This document shows, in pieces, positions 17,217 through 24,817 of a stretch of DNA of 64,000 nt. Numbering within the stretch: the first letter of the stretch is position 1; the number at the start of each line of letters is the position of its first letter. This stretch comes from Rubrolithibacter sp043763625 (GTDB taxonomy: Bacteria > Bacteroidota > Bacteroidia > Sphingobacteriales > Sphingobacteriaceae), in contig JAYULL010000030.1 of NCBI GenBank assembly GCA_043763625.1, positions 3,953 to 67,952 of the forward strand, in the 5' to 3' direction. The position numbers were made by a program, and so were the translations under genes. The notes below the pieces were generated by a model. It saw nothing but the letters and a program-made list of their open reading frames with translations, ran no database searches and was not told the DNA's origin.

Positions 17217-18629
17217 ATGAGAAAACAGATTATTATTTTTTTGTTTTTGCTCGCAATTTCTGGTAGCCTAAACGCACAATCCATATTTCAAAACGGACGA
17301 ATCATAGTATCAAAAAACGGGCACTATCTTCAGTTTGAAAACGGAAAGCCTTTTTTCTGGTTGGGAGATACTGCGTGGGAGCTGTTTCATCGCCTAAAGC
17401 TTGAAGAAATAATTCAATATCTGGATAACCGGCAAAAGAAAGGCATGAATGTGATTCAGGCTGTTGCATTAGCAGAATTCAACGGGCTTCGTCAGCCAAA
17501 CCAATACGGTGAAGTGCCGCTAATCGACTTAAATCCGGAGACACCCAACGATAACTACTTTAAACTAATTGACACCGTTGTTAAACTGGCCGCAAAACGA
17601 AACATGTTTATTGGGCTGCTACCAACTTGGGGCGATAAAGTTACTGCCAAATGGGGCGAAGGTCCCGCCGTTTTTAACCCTCAAAATGCATATAAATATG
17701 GATTGTGGATCGGGAAACGCTATAAAAACAGCAAAAACCTGTTATGGATTTTAGGCGGAGATCGTCCCGCCCGGCGAGATACCTCGGACTGGACAACTAT
17801 TTGGCGAGAAATGGCAAAAGGTATTTCGGAGGGAACCGGCAATAAGGCTTTTATCACCTATCATCCGCAAGGCGGAGATCCTTCAACCTCGCAGCTGATA
17901 CACAATGAAGGTTGGTTAGATATGAATATGATGCAATCCGGGCACGGCGGCGGACATGATGTGCCGGTGTGGAACACCATTCTTCGCGATTACAATATAA
18001 AACCGGCAAAACCCACCTTAGATGCTGAACCGAACTACGAAGACCATCCCGTCAACCCATGGCCGAAGTGGGATCCGGCAAACGGCTATTACCGCGATTA
18101 CGATGTTAGAAAACAAATTTACCGGTCTGTATTTTCAGGTGCGGCCGGTGTTACTTACGGGCATCATAGTGTTTGGCAGTTCTACAACCCGCGGGAAGAA
18201 AAAATCAATTTTGCGGACAGACATTGGACAGAAGCCATTGATCGCCCGGGAGCTTTTCAATCGGGGTATTTAAAGAAGCTGATAGAATCTCGACCTCAGC
18301 TTAATCGTATTCCCGACCAAAGTATAATTGTAAAAGGGCAAGGAGAAAAAGGGGAACACATTTGCGCTACTCGCGACGAAGCAGGAACTTACGCTATGAT
18401 TTACATTCCGGTAGGAAAAATGATTACACTTAATTTGAGCTCTTTTAAAACAAATAAAATAAAGGCATATTGGTTTAATCCCCGAACCGGAATGGCTTTG
18501 CCCAAGGGTTTAGTTGAAATTGCTGATAAAACTGAAGTGAGTTTTACGTCTCCGGAACAAGGTGTAGAAAAGGATTGGGTGCTGATTCTTGACGATGCAC
18601 GAAAAGGATATAAGGTGCCTGAGATGTAG
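17217..18629 (+). CDS. GH140-like glycoside hydrolase (DUF4038 with C-terminal collagen-binding-like domain)
   Basis: Secreted glycosidase of 470 residues. A signal peptide ends at LNAQ (about residue 21). The DUF4038 barrel covers about 30-370: FFWLGDTAWELFHRL near 47-60, WILGGDRPARR with candidate catalytic Asp182, and LDAEPNYE with candidate nucleophile Glu271, the pattern of family GH140, whose characterised member cleaves apiosyl linkages in rhamnogalacturonan II. The C-terminal 90 residues form the usual small beta domain (KAYWFNPRTGMALP). Length fits the family. Apiosidase specificity is known for one member only, so substrate is inferred loosely. It follows an SDR gene, possibly in one transcript. 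Confidence 0.85.
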   Translation: MRKQIIIFLFLLAISGSLNAQSIFQNGRIIVSKNGHYLQFENGKPFFWLGDTAWELFHRLKLEEIIQYLDNRQKKGMNVIQAVALAEFNGLRQPNQYGEVPLIDLNPETPNDNYFKLIDTVVKLAAKRNMFIGLLPTWGDKVTAKWGEGPAVFNPQNAYKYGLWIGKRYKNSKNLLWILGGDRPARRDTSDWTTIWREMAKGISEGTGNKAFITYHPQGGDPSTSQLIHNEGWLDMNMMQSGHGGGHDVPVWNTILRDYNIKPAKPTLDAEPNYEDHPVNPWPKWDPANGYYRDYDVRKQIYRSVFSGAAGVTYGHHSVWQFYNPREEKINFADRHWTEAIDRPGAFQSGYLKKLIESRPQLNRIPDQSIIVKGQGEKGEHICATRDEAGTYAMIYIPVGKMITLNLSSFKTNKIKAYWFNPRTGMALPKGLVEIADKTEVSFTSPEQGVEKDWVLILDDARKGYKVPEM

Positions 18630-18773
18630 TAGAGGAACTTTAGCAGGAGCCTTAACTTTGAGATTTCCCTCCGAGTGAACGTAGTCGGTTGGAACCATTC
18701 GGTAAGAGCTTTCACCGGCAACAAAACATTGTCCTCTCCTGTGTTTATCCATATCTTCGCCCGCCTATATTCT

Positions 18774-19541
18774 ATGATTTTAACCGACACTCACACCCAT
18801 CTTTACTACGAGGCTGATACAAAAAAAAGAGCGGAATTGATGCAGCGCTGCTTTGAGAAAAATGTTCTCCGCTTGTTTCTTCCTAATGTAGATCCGGAAT
18901 CAATCCCCTTGGTAATGAGCTTTACCGAGCAGTTTCCGGAGAACTGCTTTCCGATGTTGGGACTTCATCCCTGCCACGTAAAAGAAAACTTTGCACAAGA
19001 GCTCGAAATAATACAAGAAGCAACGAGCCGGTACAAACCTTTTGCAATCGGCGAAATAGGTATCGACCTCCATTGGGATAAAGCAACTTTAAAGATTCAA
19101 CAAGAAGCTTTTCGTATTCAAATCTCTTGGGCTAAAGCCTTAAATCTTCCTATTGTAATACATTGCCGCGAAGCGTTTGACGAAGTTTACGAAGTTTTGC
19201 AGGCAGAGAAAGACGATAAGTTGAGGGGCATTTTTCACTGTTTTACCGGAACGCATGATCATGCCGAAAAAATAAAGGGCCTCGGCTTTTACTTGGGAAT
19301 AGGGGGAGTAGTAACGTATAAGAATTCGGGTTTAGATAAAGTAGTATCCACTCTAAGTTTAGATGATATTGTGCTCGAAACAGACTCACCGTATTTAACA
19401 CCTGTCCCTTTTCGAGGCAAACCGAACGAGAGCAGTTATTTGGAATTTGTTGCAAAAAAAGTAGCCGAAATATTTAATACCTCCGTAGAAAACGTTGCCG
19501 GAATTACCACAGAAAATTCAAAAAAAATATTTGGTGTATAG
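18774..19541 (+). CDS. tatD: TatD-family metal-dependent hydrolase/DNase
   Basis: Cytoplasmic TIM-barrel amidohydrolase-fold nuclease of 255 residues. The metal-binding HxH is at His7/His9 (DTHTHLYY); GEIGIDLHW supplies the bridging Glu, IVIHCREAF and GIFHCFTG carry the other His ligands, and VLETDSPYLTPVPFRGKPNE is the family C-terminal signature. I place the start at ATG 18774 because the conserved protein begins MILTDTHTH and the in-frame upstream extension is not family-like. TatD proteins act as 3'-5' exonucleases in DNA repair and quality control. It precedes the asparaginase gene by 48 bases on the same strand. Confidence 0.9.
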   Translation: MILTDTHTHLYYEADTKKRAELMQRCFEKNVLRLFLPNVDPESIPLVMSFTEQFPENCFPMLGLHPCHVKENFAQELEIIQEATSRYKPFAIGEIGIDLHWDKATLKIQQEAFRIQISWAKALNLPIVIHCREAFDEVYEVLQAEKDDKLRGIFHCFTGTHDHAEKIKGLGFYLGIGGVVTYKNSGLDKVVSTLSLDDIVLETDSPYLTPVPFRGKPNESSYLEFVAKKVAEIFNTSVENVAGITTENSKKIFGV

Positions 19542-19589
19542 TAGCTTTAAGGTGTGATTAAATAATACGAAATTGGGGCAGGCGAATTC

Positions 19590-20639
19590 ATGACGAGAAT
19601 ACTTATAATTTACACCGGCGGGACCATCGGGATGATGCACGACACTACTTCAGGAGTGCTTGTGCCTCTTGACTTTAACCAGGTAATAAAGAATGTTCCG
19701 GAATTGCGCCGCTTGAATTACGAAATTACCGTACACTCTTTTAAACCTATTATCGATTCTTCTAATATGACTCCCGAAGTGTGGGTCGAGTTGGCAGAAA
19801 AGATCGAGGAGCGTTATGATGAGTTTGACGGATTTGTAATTCTTCACGGTTCAGATACGATGGCTTTTACAGCTTCTGCTTTAAGCTTTATGCTCGAAGG
19901 TTTGAACAAACCCATAGTTTTTACAGGCTCTCAACTCCCGATCGGCGAAATACGTACCGATGCAAAGGAAAACCTTATAACTGCTTTAGAAATTGCTTCA
20001 GCGAAATTAAACGGAAGGGCCAGAGTGCCGGAGGTTTGCATTTACTTTGATTTTCAATTGTTTAGAGGAAATCGATCCTTTAAATACAATTCCGCTAAGT
20101 TCGAGGCTTTCCGCTCTCCTAATTACCCTGTTCTCGCAGAGGCGGGAGTTCACCTTCGCTTCAACGACGCAAATATCAGGAAGTGCGAAGATTGTGTTTT
20201 TAAAGTCCATAAACGTCTGGTTAATTCAATAGCAGTCTTGAAATTATATCCCGGTATAAGTGCAGATACTGTTGGCGCTATTGTAAACTCAAATGCCAAG
20301 GCAATTGTGCTGGAAGCTTTTGGAGCCGGAAATGCCACTACCGTTAAATGGTTTTTAAACTGTATAAAAGACGCGATAAAAGGCGGCAAAATAGTTGTGG
20401 ATATTTCGCAGTGCAAAGTGGGCACAGTAGAACTCGGAAGATACGATACCAGCGTTGAACTTAAAGAAATGGGTGTGATTAGCGGTTATGATATGACGTT
20501 CGAAGCAGCCGTAACTAAGCTGATGTTTTTAGTGGGAAAAGGCTATTCCGATGATCGGTTAGGCGTATTGCTGGAAACGGATCTGCGAGGCGAGCTTAGT
20601 AAACTCGATCCTATAACTTGGTCTAAATCTGTTTTCTGA
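19590..20639 (+). CDS. ansA: Type I (cytoplasmic) L-asparaginase
   Basis: Hydrolyses L-asparagine to aspartate and ammonia. The 349-residue protein has no signal peptide, as expected for the cytoplasmic low-affinity type. The first catalytic Thr lies in YTGGTIGMM (Thr12) and the second triad block is LHGSDTMAFTASALSF, containing the Thr-Asp pair; FTGSQLPIGEIRTDAKENL completes the conserved core. All catalytic residues are present and length matches Bacteroidota homologues. It is the last gene before tRNA-Ser and has no clear terminator of its own. Confidence 0.92.
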   Translation: MTRILIIYTGGTIGMMHDTTSGVLVPLDFNQVIKNVPELRRLNYEITVHSFKPIIDSSNMTPEVWVELAEKIEERYDEFDGFVILHGSDTMAFTASALSFMLEGLNKPIVFTGSQLPIGEIRTDAKENLITALEIASAKLNGRARVPEVCIYFDFQLFRGNRSFKYNSAKFEAFRSPNYPVLAEAGVHLRFNDANIRKCEDCVFKVHKRLVNSIAVLKLYPGISADTVGAIVNSNAKAIVLEAFGAGNATTVKWFLNCIKDAIKGGKIVVDISQCKVGTVELGRYDTSVELKEMGVISGYDMTFEAAVTKLMFLVGKGYSDDRLGVLLETDLRGELSKLDPITWSKSVF

Positions 20640-20686
20640 TTTAAGAAATCAAATGCCGGATTAATTATTATTTTTGAAACTTTATC

Positions 20687-20773
20687 GGAGAGATGTCAGA
20701 GTGGTCGAATGAGCCAGCTTGGAAAGCTGGTGTACTCGCAAGGGTACCGAGGGTTCGAATCCCTCTTTCTCCG
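20687..20773 (+). tRNA. tRNA-Ser (anticodon GGA)
   Basis: An 87-base class II tRNA. The acceptor strand GGAGAGA pairs with TTTCTCC (one G-U), the anticodon arm CCAGCTTGGAAAGCTGG presents GGA, there is a long variable arm as expected for serine tRNAs, and the T arm is GAGGG TTCGAAT CCCTC. The discriminator is G73 and CCA is not encoded. The last 14 bases of the gene are the start of a 21-base repeat that recurs at 24797-24817, marking this tRNA as an integration site. Confidence 0.96.
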
Positions 20774-20780
20774 CCGGTTA
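20760..20780 (+). other. attL-like direct repeat at the tRNA-Ser 3' end
   Basis: A 21-base sequence beginning TCCCTCTTTCTCC and ending GCCGGTTA, running from the T arm through the end of the tRNA into flanking DNA. The identical 21 bases lie at 24797-24817. Integration into a tRNA 3' end with reconstitution of the gene is the standard behaviour of tyrosine integrases. Confidence 0.85.
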
Positions 20781-20796
20781 TATTTTAAAGAATACC

Positions 20797-20831
20797 AAAA
20801 ACGCCTTAAATGCATTATTTAAGGCGTTTTT
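20797..20831 (+). terminator. Intrinsic terminator after tRNA-Ser
   Basis: Perfect 15-base inverted repeat AAAAACGCCTTAAAT / ATTTAAGGCGTTTTT around the 5-base loop GCATT, ending in a T run. It lies just inside the island, so the element seems to provide the terminator used by the tRNA. Confidence 0.8.
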
Positions 20832-20875
20832 GTTTAAAGTCCTACCCAAAATAAACCAAATAAACGCATACTTCT

Positions 20876-20922
20876 GGTGCCCTGTTGGTGCCCTATCAGG
20901 GTCAGCAAGGTAATAGGGCACC
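20876..20922. repeat. Left-end GGTGCCCT repeats (candidate integrase binding sites)
   Basis: GGTGCCCT occurs at 20876-20883 and 20887-20894 in direct orientation and once inverted at 20915-20922 (AGGGCACC). The outer copies form an imperfect inverted repeat, CTTCTGGTGCCC versus GGGCACCAGAAAG. The same octamer recurs twice near the other island end, which argues against chance. Confidence 0.5.
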
Positions 20923-21023
20923 AGAAAGCTTATAAGCTACTGTCTTTCAGCATGTTCAATCATTGAACATCTTGATGGCAGATATGAAATAAACTAAATT
21001 TATTCACTTAAAGCTTTAATGCG

Positions 21024-21173
21024 ATGAACAAAACATTTGGACTGCTCTTCTACGTGAAGAAGACAAAAATGATTGCCAATGGGACGGCCCCGGTATATAG
21101 CTTAGTTGTAGACGTAGAGGTGAATTTCAATATTTCAAATACGTTAAGATTTAGGTGTTGCTTAAGGGCATGA
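21024..21173 (+). pseudogene. N-terminal stub of a tyrosine site-specific integrase
   Basis: A 49-codon frame whose first 25 residues (MNKTFGLLFYVKKTKMIANG) match the arm-type DNA-binding N-terminus of Bacteroidota tyrosine recombinases, which normally run about 400 residues. After TAPVYSLVV the similarity fades and the frame stops at 21171. No catalytic R-H-R-Y segment exists anywhere in the island. The stop codon touches the 3' end of the WYL fragment coming from the other strand, so a deletion joined the two. Confidence 0.75.
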
Positions 21174-21644
21174 TTATACTATTTTTTTGCTGTCGGCTTT
21201 GTAATATTCAAAAAGCAGTTGAATTTGCTTTCCTATCATTTCGGCGAGATGCGTCGGAGTTATAATTTTGATATCGGCACCGTAGGAGAGTATTTTGGCG
21301 ATCAGTTCGGGATTAATAATAACATCCAATTCGATCTGAACGCCATCATTCGCATGAGAAATCACTTTTTGCGAGTCATGGATAGGCTTAGTCATGACGT
21401 ATGGCCAACGTTCCGCCGTAATAAGCAAAACAATTTTTTCAGAAATGGCTCCTTTAGGAATAGTCACTCCAACAACATCCTCAAAGTAATTTACAAAATC
21501 GATTTCCGTATTTTCTACATAGGGGGTTGGAACTGTCTGAATTGAAACGATTCGGTCCAATGCGAGATTGGTAATTTTCGCAGCTGGCGTCGTTAGTCCG
21601 AAAATAAACCATCGTAAATTATATTGCTTGATATAGTCTCCCAT
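21174..21644 (-). pseudogene. C-terminal part of a WYL-domain transcriptional regulator (HTH lost)
   Basis: A 156-residue frame that reads like the ligand-sensing half of a WYL regulator: YNLRWFIFGL, ITNLALDRIVSIQ, then the C-terminal WCX-like extension (IELDVIINPELIAKILSYGA). Intact Bacteroidota proteins of this type have about 330 residues with an N-terminal helix-turn-helix, which is absent; an in-frame stop (TAG) lies ten codons upstream of the first Met. WYL proteins are common regulators of defence genes, so it probably once controlled the neighbouring cargo. It may still be expressed as a truncated sensor. Confidence 0.65.
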
Positions 21645-21703
21645 TAATGAGTTATTTGTAATGAAAAAAATCTATGAAGGTTGATAGGTAAGGCTAAGGT
21701 AAT

Positions 21704-21741
21704 AATTTGTTTTGATAAATTAAAATATATCAAAACAAATT
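21704..21741. promoter_or_regulatory. 14-bp perfect inverted repeat, candidate operator
   Basis: AATTTGTTTTGATA at 21704-21717 is repeated in inverse complement at 21728-21741 with a 10-base AT-rich spacer (centre to centre 24 bases). It lies in the space between the divergent WYL fragment and the 234-residue gene, where a dimeric repressor would bind. The start of the TATTTTTG -7 element (21744-21751) is only 3 bases away. Confidence 0.5.
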
Positions 21742-21743
21742 TG

Positions 21744-21751
21744 TATTTTTG
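21744..21751 (+). promoter_or_regulatory. Candidate -7 element (TATTTTTG)
   Basis: TATTTTTG fits TAnnTTTG, 33 bases before the ATG at 21785 and 31 before the one at 21782, next to the 14-bp inverted repeat, so a bound protein would block it. No -33 box at standard spacing. Confidence 0.4.
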
Positions 21752-21781
21752 TAAGGTTATAAGCTAAATTTGATTTAATCA

Positions 21782-22486
21782 TTGATGAATAAAGTATATA
21801 AGATCACTTACAAAACTTATTTGAATGACCGTCTGAAACAGGTTGACTTTCACGGGCAGCTCACTTATCCTTTATACATCCAGCTTACTTTTGAAAGAAA
21901 AACTATTTTTTTCAAAAGCTATTATTTCGAGTTGCTTTCAAAGTCCCGGTATATCTTATCTGTAGCCGGATTATCCAAAAGCCCGTCTATTAAAGAAGTC
22001 ATTGCCAAAGAAAATGAGGTTATGGACTTTATTATTGGGAAACACGGAGATGATTTTTCTTTAGAAGTGTTTAAACAGGCATACGCTTATTATAGCAAGG
22101 ATTTGTGCGATGTGACGGAGAATGGATTCCTGGATTATTTGCATACTTTTTTTGAGGACAAAGGAATGCCCAACCTTGCTACAGTTATCAGGGAAGGCGC
22201 TAAATCATGCAGTGCCTATGAGATGGTCAGGGATTTGAAAAGGGCGTTCCAAAAACCATTATACAATGAAATGATAGAAAACGCCTTGTACTATGCGCCT
22301 CCTTACCTGCCCCTATATGGTTTTATGGAGGAAATCAAAAAATGGCCGATGTTAATCCTTACAGCGATGGAGTTGGAAAGGCCGGAAACACAATCCGCAT
22401 TCAGGGACTATATTGTTAAGCACTATCCCGGCATAGCTGTTGAAGAAGTGCTAAAGCAGGTTGGGAAGTGGCCGGACTATCTTTAG
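21782..22486 (+). CDS. Hypothetical protein of the tRNA-Ser island
   Basis: A 234-residue soluble protein that I do not recognise. The N-terminal third (YKITYKTYLNDRLKQVDFHG, LTYPLYIQLTFERKTIFFKS) looks like a beta-rich region similar in style to integrase arm domains, with an uninterrupted helical remainder (LEVFKQAYAYYSKDLCDVTE and later KPLYNEMIENALYYAPPYLP). No catalytic motif, membrane segment or signal peptide is visible. ATG codons at 21782 and 21785 are both possible starts. It is transcribed away from the WYL fragment, across a palindromic operator, and may be a cargo or regulatory gene of the island. Confidence 0.6.
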   Translation: MMNKVYKITYKTYLNDRLKQVDFHGQLTYPLYIQLTFERKTIFFKSYYFELLSKSRYILSVAGLSKSPSIKEVIAKENEVMDFIIGKHGDDFSLEVFKQAYAYYSKDLCDVTENGFLDYLHTFFEDKGMPNLATVIREGAKSCSAYEMVRDLKRAFQKPLYNEMIENALYYAPPYLPLYGFMEEIKKWPMLILTAMELERPETQSAFRDYIVKHYPGIAVEEVLKQVGKWPDYL

Positions 22487-22612
22487 CAGAAATCTAATTG
22501 ATTTACAGATTTTCTTAGAATTTACCCCAGTTCTATTACAAAATACAAGAGAATTTACCCTAATTCTGTGACAAATTCAATAGATAATATAGTTAAGCGG
22601 TACCTTGCTTTA

Positions 22613-23266
22613 TTATTCTGGTGCAGCTATTACTACCGTTTGGGGTTTAATCAAATCCAGCAGTTCATTAACCAACTCATGAATATTGCTATAGGCTGAA
22701 AGTTGATACGGCCTTTGTCCGGCATCTAGGTCAGCCTGATTTCTATCCAGCGACCATTTACTATTTGCAAGGCCCGTATCCATATATGGGGTCAGTGTCG
22801 TAAAAATATCGGTAGCTTTTTGATAGTCAGGTAAATGTGCCCTAACATCATCAATGATATCATCGCATCTTGTAAAAGCTTTTGTTGTCCGCACAAAGTG
22901 CAGTAAAACGAAATATTCAAAGCAGTGCGCGGTAAAGGCTACACGGATTTCAGGCTTTGAATTTAAAGCCTGTTCAAAGGTATCAGGTACATTAGCATGA
23001 CCGTCTTTGTCAAACACGATCCACACAAAATCATAAGGATTGTCTTTTTTATTCGCTTTAATTTTATTTTTTGCTTCCATAACAAGTCCTCTTGGCGAAT
23101 GATCTTTAGGCTTATATATTTCGACGTCAATTGCCGCAAATTGCCGGCGGTATTCGTCCTTTGTAATTAGACCTTTAAAATAAATTTCTTCCGTCTGTCC
23201 TTCGCAAATAATCAGACCACGTTTGAGGAACTCAATTTTGGGTCTTGGTTTTCTGAATCCTCCCAT
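22613..23266 (-). CDS. rloB: RloB-like protein (AbiLii/TOPRIM-like nuclease)
   Basis: Second gene of an RloA/RloB pair, the architecture of the AbiL abortive-infection system. The 217-residue protein has an OLD/TOPRIM-like metal-binding layout: Glu22 in LIICEGQTEE (residues 18-27) and the Asp86-x-Asp88 pair in WIVFDKDGH. The segment AHCFEYFVLLHF is the RloB hallmark seen in the family (usually CFExWLLLHF). It probably acts as the effector nuclease, with RloA as the sensor/gate. Its ATG overlaps the RloA stop codon by one base (TAATG), so the two are translationally coupled. Length is normal and nothing appears broken. Confidence 0.85.
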   Translation of the reverse strand: MGGFRKPRPKIEFLKRGLIICEGQTEEIYFKGLITKDEYRRQFAAIDVEIYKPKDHSPRGLVMEAKNKIKANKKDNPYDFVWIVFDKDGHANVPDTFEQALNSKPEIRVAFTAHCFEYFVLLHFVRTTKAFTRCDDIIDDVRAHLPDYQKATDIFTTLTPYMDTGLANSKWSLDRNQADLDAGQRPYQLSAYSNIHELVNELLDLIKPQTVVIAAPE

Positions 23267-24540
23267 TAGAATTTAAAATCAAGGTCAAACTCATTAATAA
23301 CAGGCGTTGCACCAAAACGGCCGCTCATATACCATTTTTCCAATGGCGTGTCCTTTCTGACACCCGAAACGTCAGATAGCGTATAATAATGACTGAAGCC
23401 CTGGAACTCCTTTTCAGTCAACCATACCTGATCCCGCCGAAACAATTCATTATCCAATAAGGATACTTCATGGGTAGTGAAAATAAGTTGCGCCTTTTTA
23501 GGATTGGTGGATGGGTCGTTAAAGAGTTTTACCAAAGCTTTAGTCAGTTTAGGATGCAAACTATTATCCAGTTCATCAATGATCAATACCTGGGATTCAG
23601 CAAGAGCGCCCAAGATTATCCCGCCAAGTACCAATAATTTTCCGGTTCCTACCGATTCGTCGGATAATTTAAAATCGATTTCGCCGTCCTCTTTATCATT
23701 TTTGAATACGGTATGCTTTGTGCGGATCGAATACCTGTACCTGTTAATAAATTCGTCCCGCTCTTCATCACTCATGTCCTCGGGAAGACTTTTAGGGTCA
23801 ATATTAATCGGATAAAGATTGATTGCATTAACACTGGTATCCAAAGCTTTCACCAATTTTATCAGGTTGTCAGCAAAATGATTATCCAGCCGCATCCTGT
23901 CGGTAAAAAGCTCGATGAATCCTTCTTCATGCTTTCTATCAATATCCAGAAAAGTCAACAACACATTATTGAAAAAATGGTAAGGATAATAAAGTGCTTC
24001 CAGCCTTTCAGAGCCTACTTTTGATAAATATAACTGATTTTCATACAGTGTTTCTTCGATATCCTTTTTCCGACCGGTAACTCGATCACCATAAATGATG
24101 CGCAAACCTTCACGCTCAAATAATCTTGCAGGTTGCGATTTTGGATAATAATACAGTCGTTCGTAATTAATCGCACGTTCCGAAAAGCCTATTTCATAGC
24201 TGTATTTAATATTGTCTGCTGCAATAAACTCTATTTTAAATTCAACAGGTTTGTCCCTGTATAAGTTATCTAACAAATAAGGTTCATATACTTGTATTTT
24301 GGTACCAACTTTAAAATCCGCCGAAGCGAGTACCATATACTGCAAAGCCTTTATGGCCTTTAATAAATTGCTTTTCCCTGAAGCGTTACGGCCGTAAATA
24401 ACGGCCGAACTCAATGCATTATTATTCCCTTGCACCATTACAGAAGCGGTGTTTTCCTTTACACTTTTATCTGCTAAAAGTGTAAATAACTGCTGATCCC
24501 TAATGGACTTATAATTGGTAACATAAAATTGCAATAACAT
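23266..24540 (-). CDS. rloA: RloA-like AAA15-type ATPase (AbiLi)
   Basis: SMC/OLD-like ATPase of 424 residues, first gene of the pair. Walker A is at 50-57 (YGRNASGKSNLLKAI), the ABC-type signature region DESVGTGKLLVLGG precedes Walker B LIIDELDNSLHP (Asp-Glu present), and LIFTTHEVSLLD is the switch His. The N-terminus FYVTNYKSIRD is the AAA_15/AAA_21 signature. In AbiL and related systems the ATPase holds the RloB nuclease inactive until infection. Start is ATG at 24540, preceded by an AT-rich leader and a possible -7 element (TATTTTTG read on the minus strand at 24579-24586). The gene ends inside the RloB start codon. Confidence 0.88.
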   Translation of the reverse strand: MLLQFYVTNYKSIRDQQLFTLLADKSVKENTASVMVQGNNNALSSAVIYGRNASGKSNLLKAIKALQYMVLASADFKVGTKIQVYEPYLLDNLYRDKPVEFKIEFIAADNIKYSYEIGFSERAINYERLYYYPKSQPARLFEREGLRIIYGDRVTGRKKDIEETLYENQLYLSKVGSERLEALYYPYHFFNNVLLTFLDIDRKHEEGFIELFTDRMRLDNHFADNLIKLVKALDTSVNAINLYPINIDPKSLPEDMSDEERDEFINRYRYSIRTKHTVFKNDKEDGEIDFKLSDESVGTGKLLVLGGIILGALAESQVLIIDELDNSLHPKLTKALVKLFNDPSTNPKKAQLIFTTHEVSLLDNELFRRDQVWLTEKEFQGFSHYYTLSDVSGVRKDTPLEKWYMSGRFGATPVINEFDLDFKF

Positions 24541-24718
24541 ATTTTCCAGAAATTAGATTCAAATATGCATAAAATTTACAAAAATAACAACAATTTAGGA
24601 AATTATTGCTTTGTAAGCCAATATGGGTTAAAACGCAAACAAGTAGCCTTAAAACAGTTTAAGATTTTCACTATATTTGACATTAATAAGCAATAGCGTT
24701 TATCTGGTCGAATTTGAA

Positions 24719-24738
24719 GGTGCCCTATTCGGTGCCCT
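24719..24738 (+). repeat. Right-end GGTGCCCT direct repeats
   Basis: Two copies of GGTGCCCT, 12 bases apart, 59 bases inside the attR repeat. They match the pair at the left end of the island (20876-20894), where the spacing is 11 bases. Confidence 0.5.
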
Positions 24739-24796
24739 CTAAAGGCTCTAAAAATATAAAATGCTGATTGTGAGGTTATGATTTAAAATAAATTGT

Positions 24797-24817
24797 TCCC
24801 TCTTTCTCCGCCGGTTA
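24797..24817 (+). other. attR-like direct repeat
   Basis: Identical over 21 bases to 20760-20780. The bases before it (AAATTGT) do not continue the tRNA, so this copy is the displaced 3' end left at the far side of the island. Confidence 0.85.

Larger units (their letters stand above)
20760..24817. mobile_element. tRNA-Ser-integrated mini-island carrying RloB/RloA
   Basis: A 4.0-kb element bounded by perfect 21-base direct repeats (20760-20780 and 24797-24817), the left of which is the end of tRNA-Ser. It contains a Bacteroidota-type tyrosine integrase stub (21024-21173), a WYL regulator fragment, a 234-residue unknown protein and the RloB/RloA pair. Near both ends there are pairs of the octamer GGTGCCCT, candidate integrase arm sites. 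Because the integrase is truncated the island cannot move by itself. I infer a once larger integrative element that lost its core and kept its defence cargo. Confidence 0.82.

Noticed and set aside
18675..18773. A longer start for TatD giving 33 extra residues
   Set aside because: The extension has no similarity to TatD, whose conserved sequence begins at the ATG at 18774.
20876..20930. GGTGCCCT repeats as a mini CRISPR or tandem array
   Set aside because: Only two or three 8-base units with no unique 30-base spacers of constant length; integration-site arms fit better.
22613..24540. PARIS or retron defence call for the ATPase/TOPRIM pair
   Set aside because: No reverse transcriptase or ncRNA is present and the proteins carry RloA/RloB signatures, not the AriA/AriB ones.
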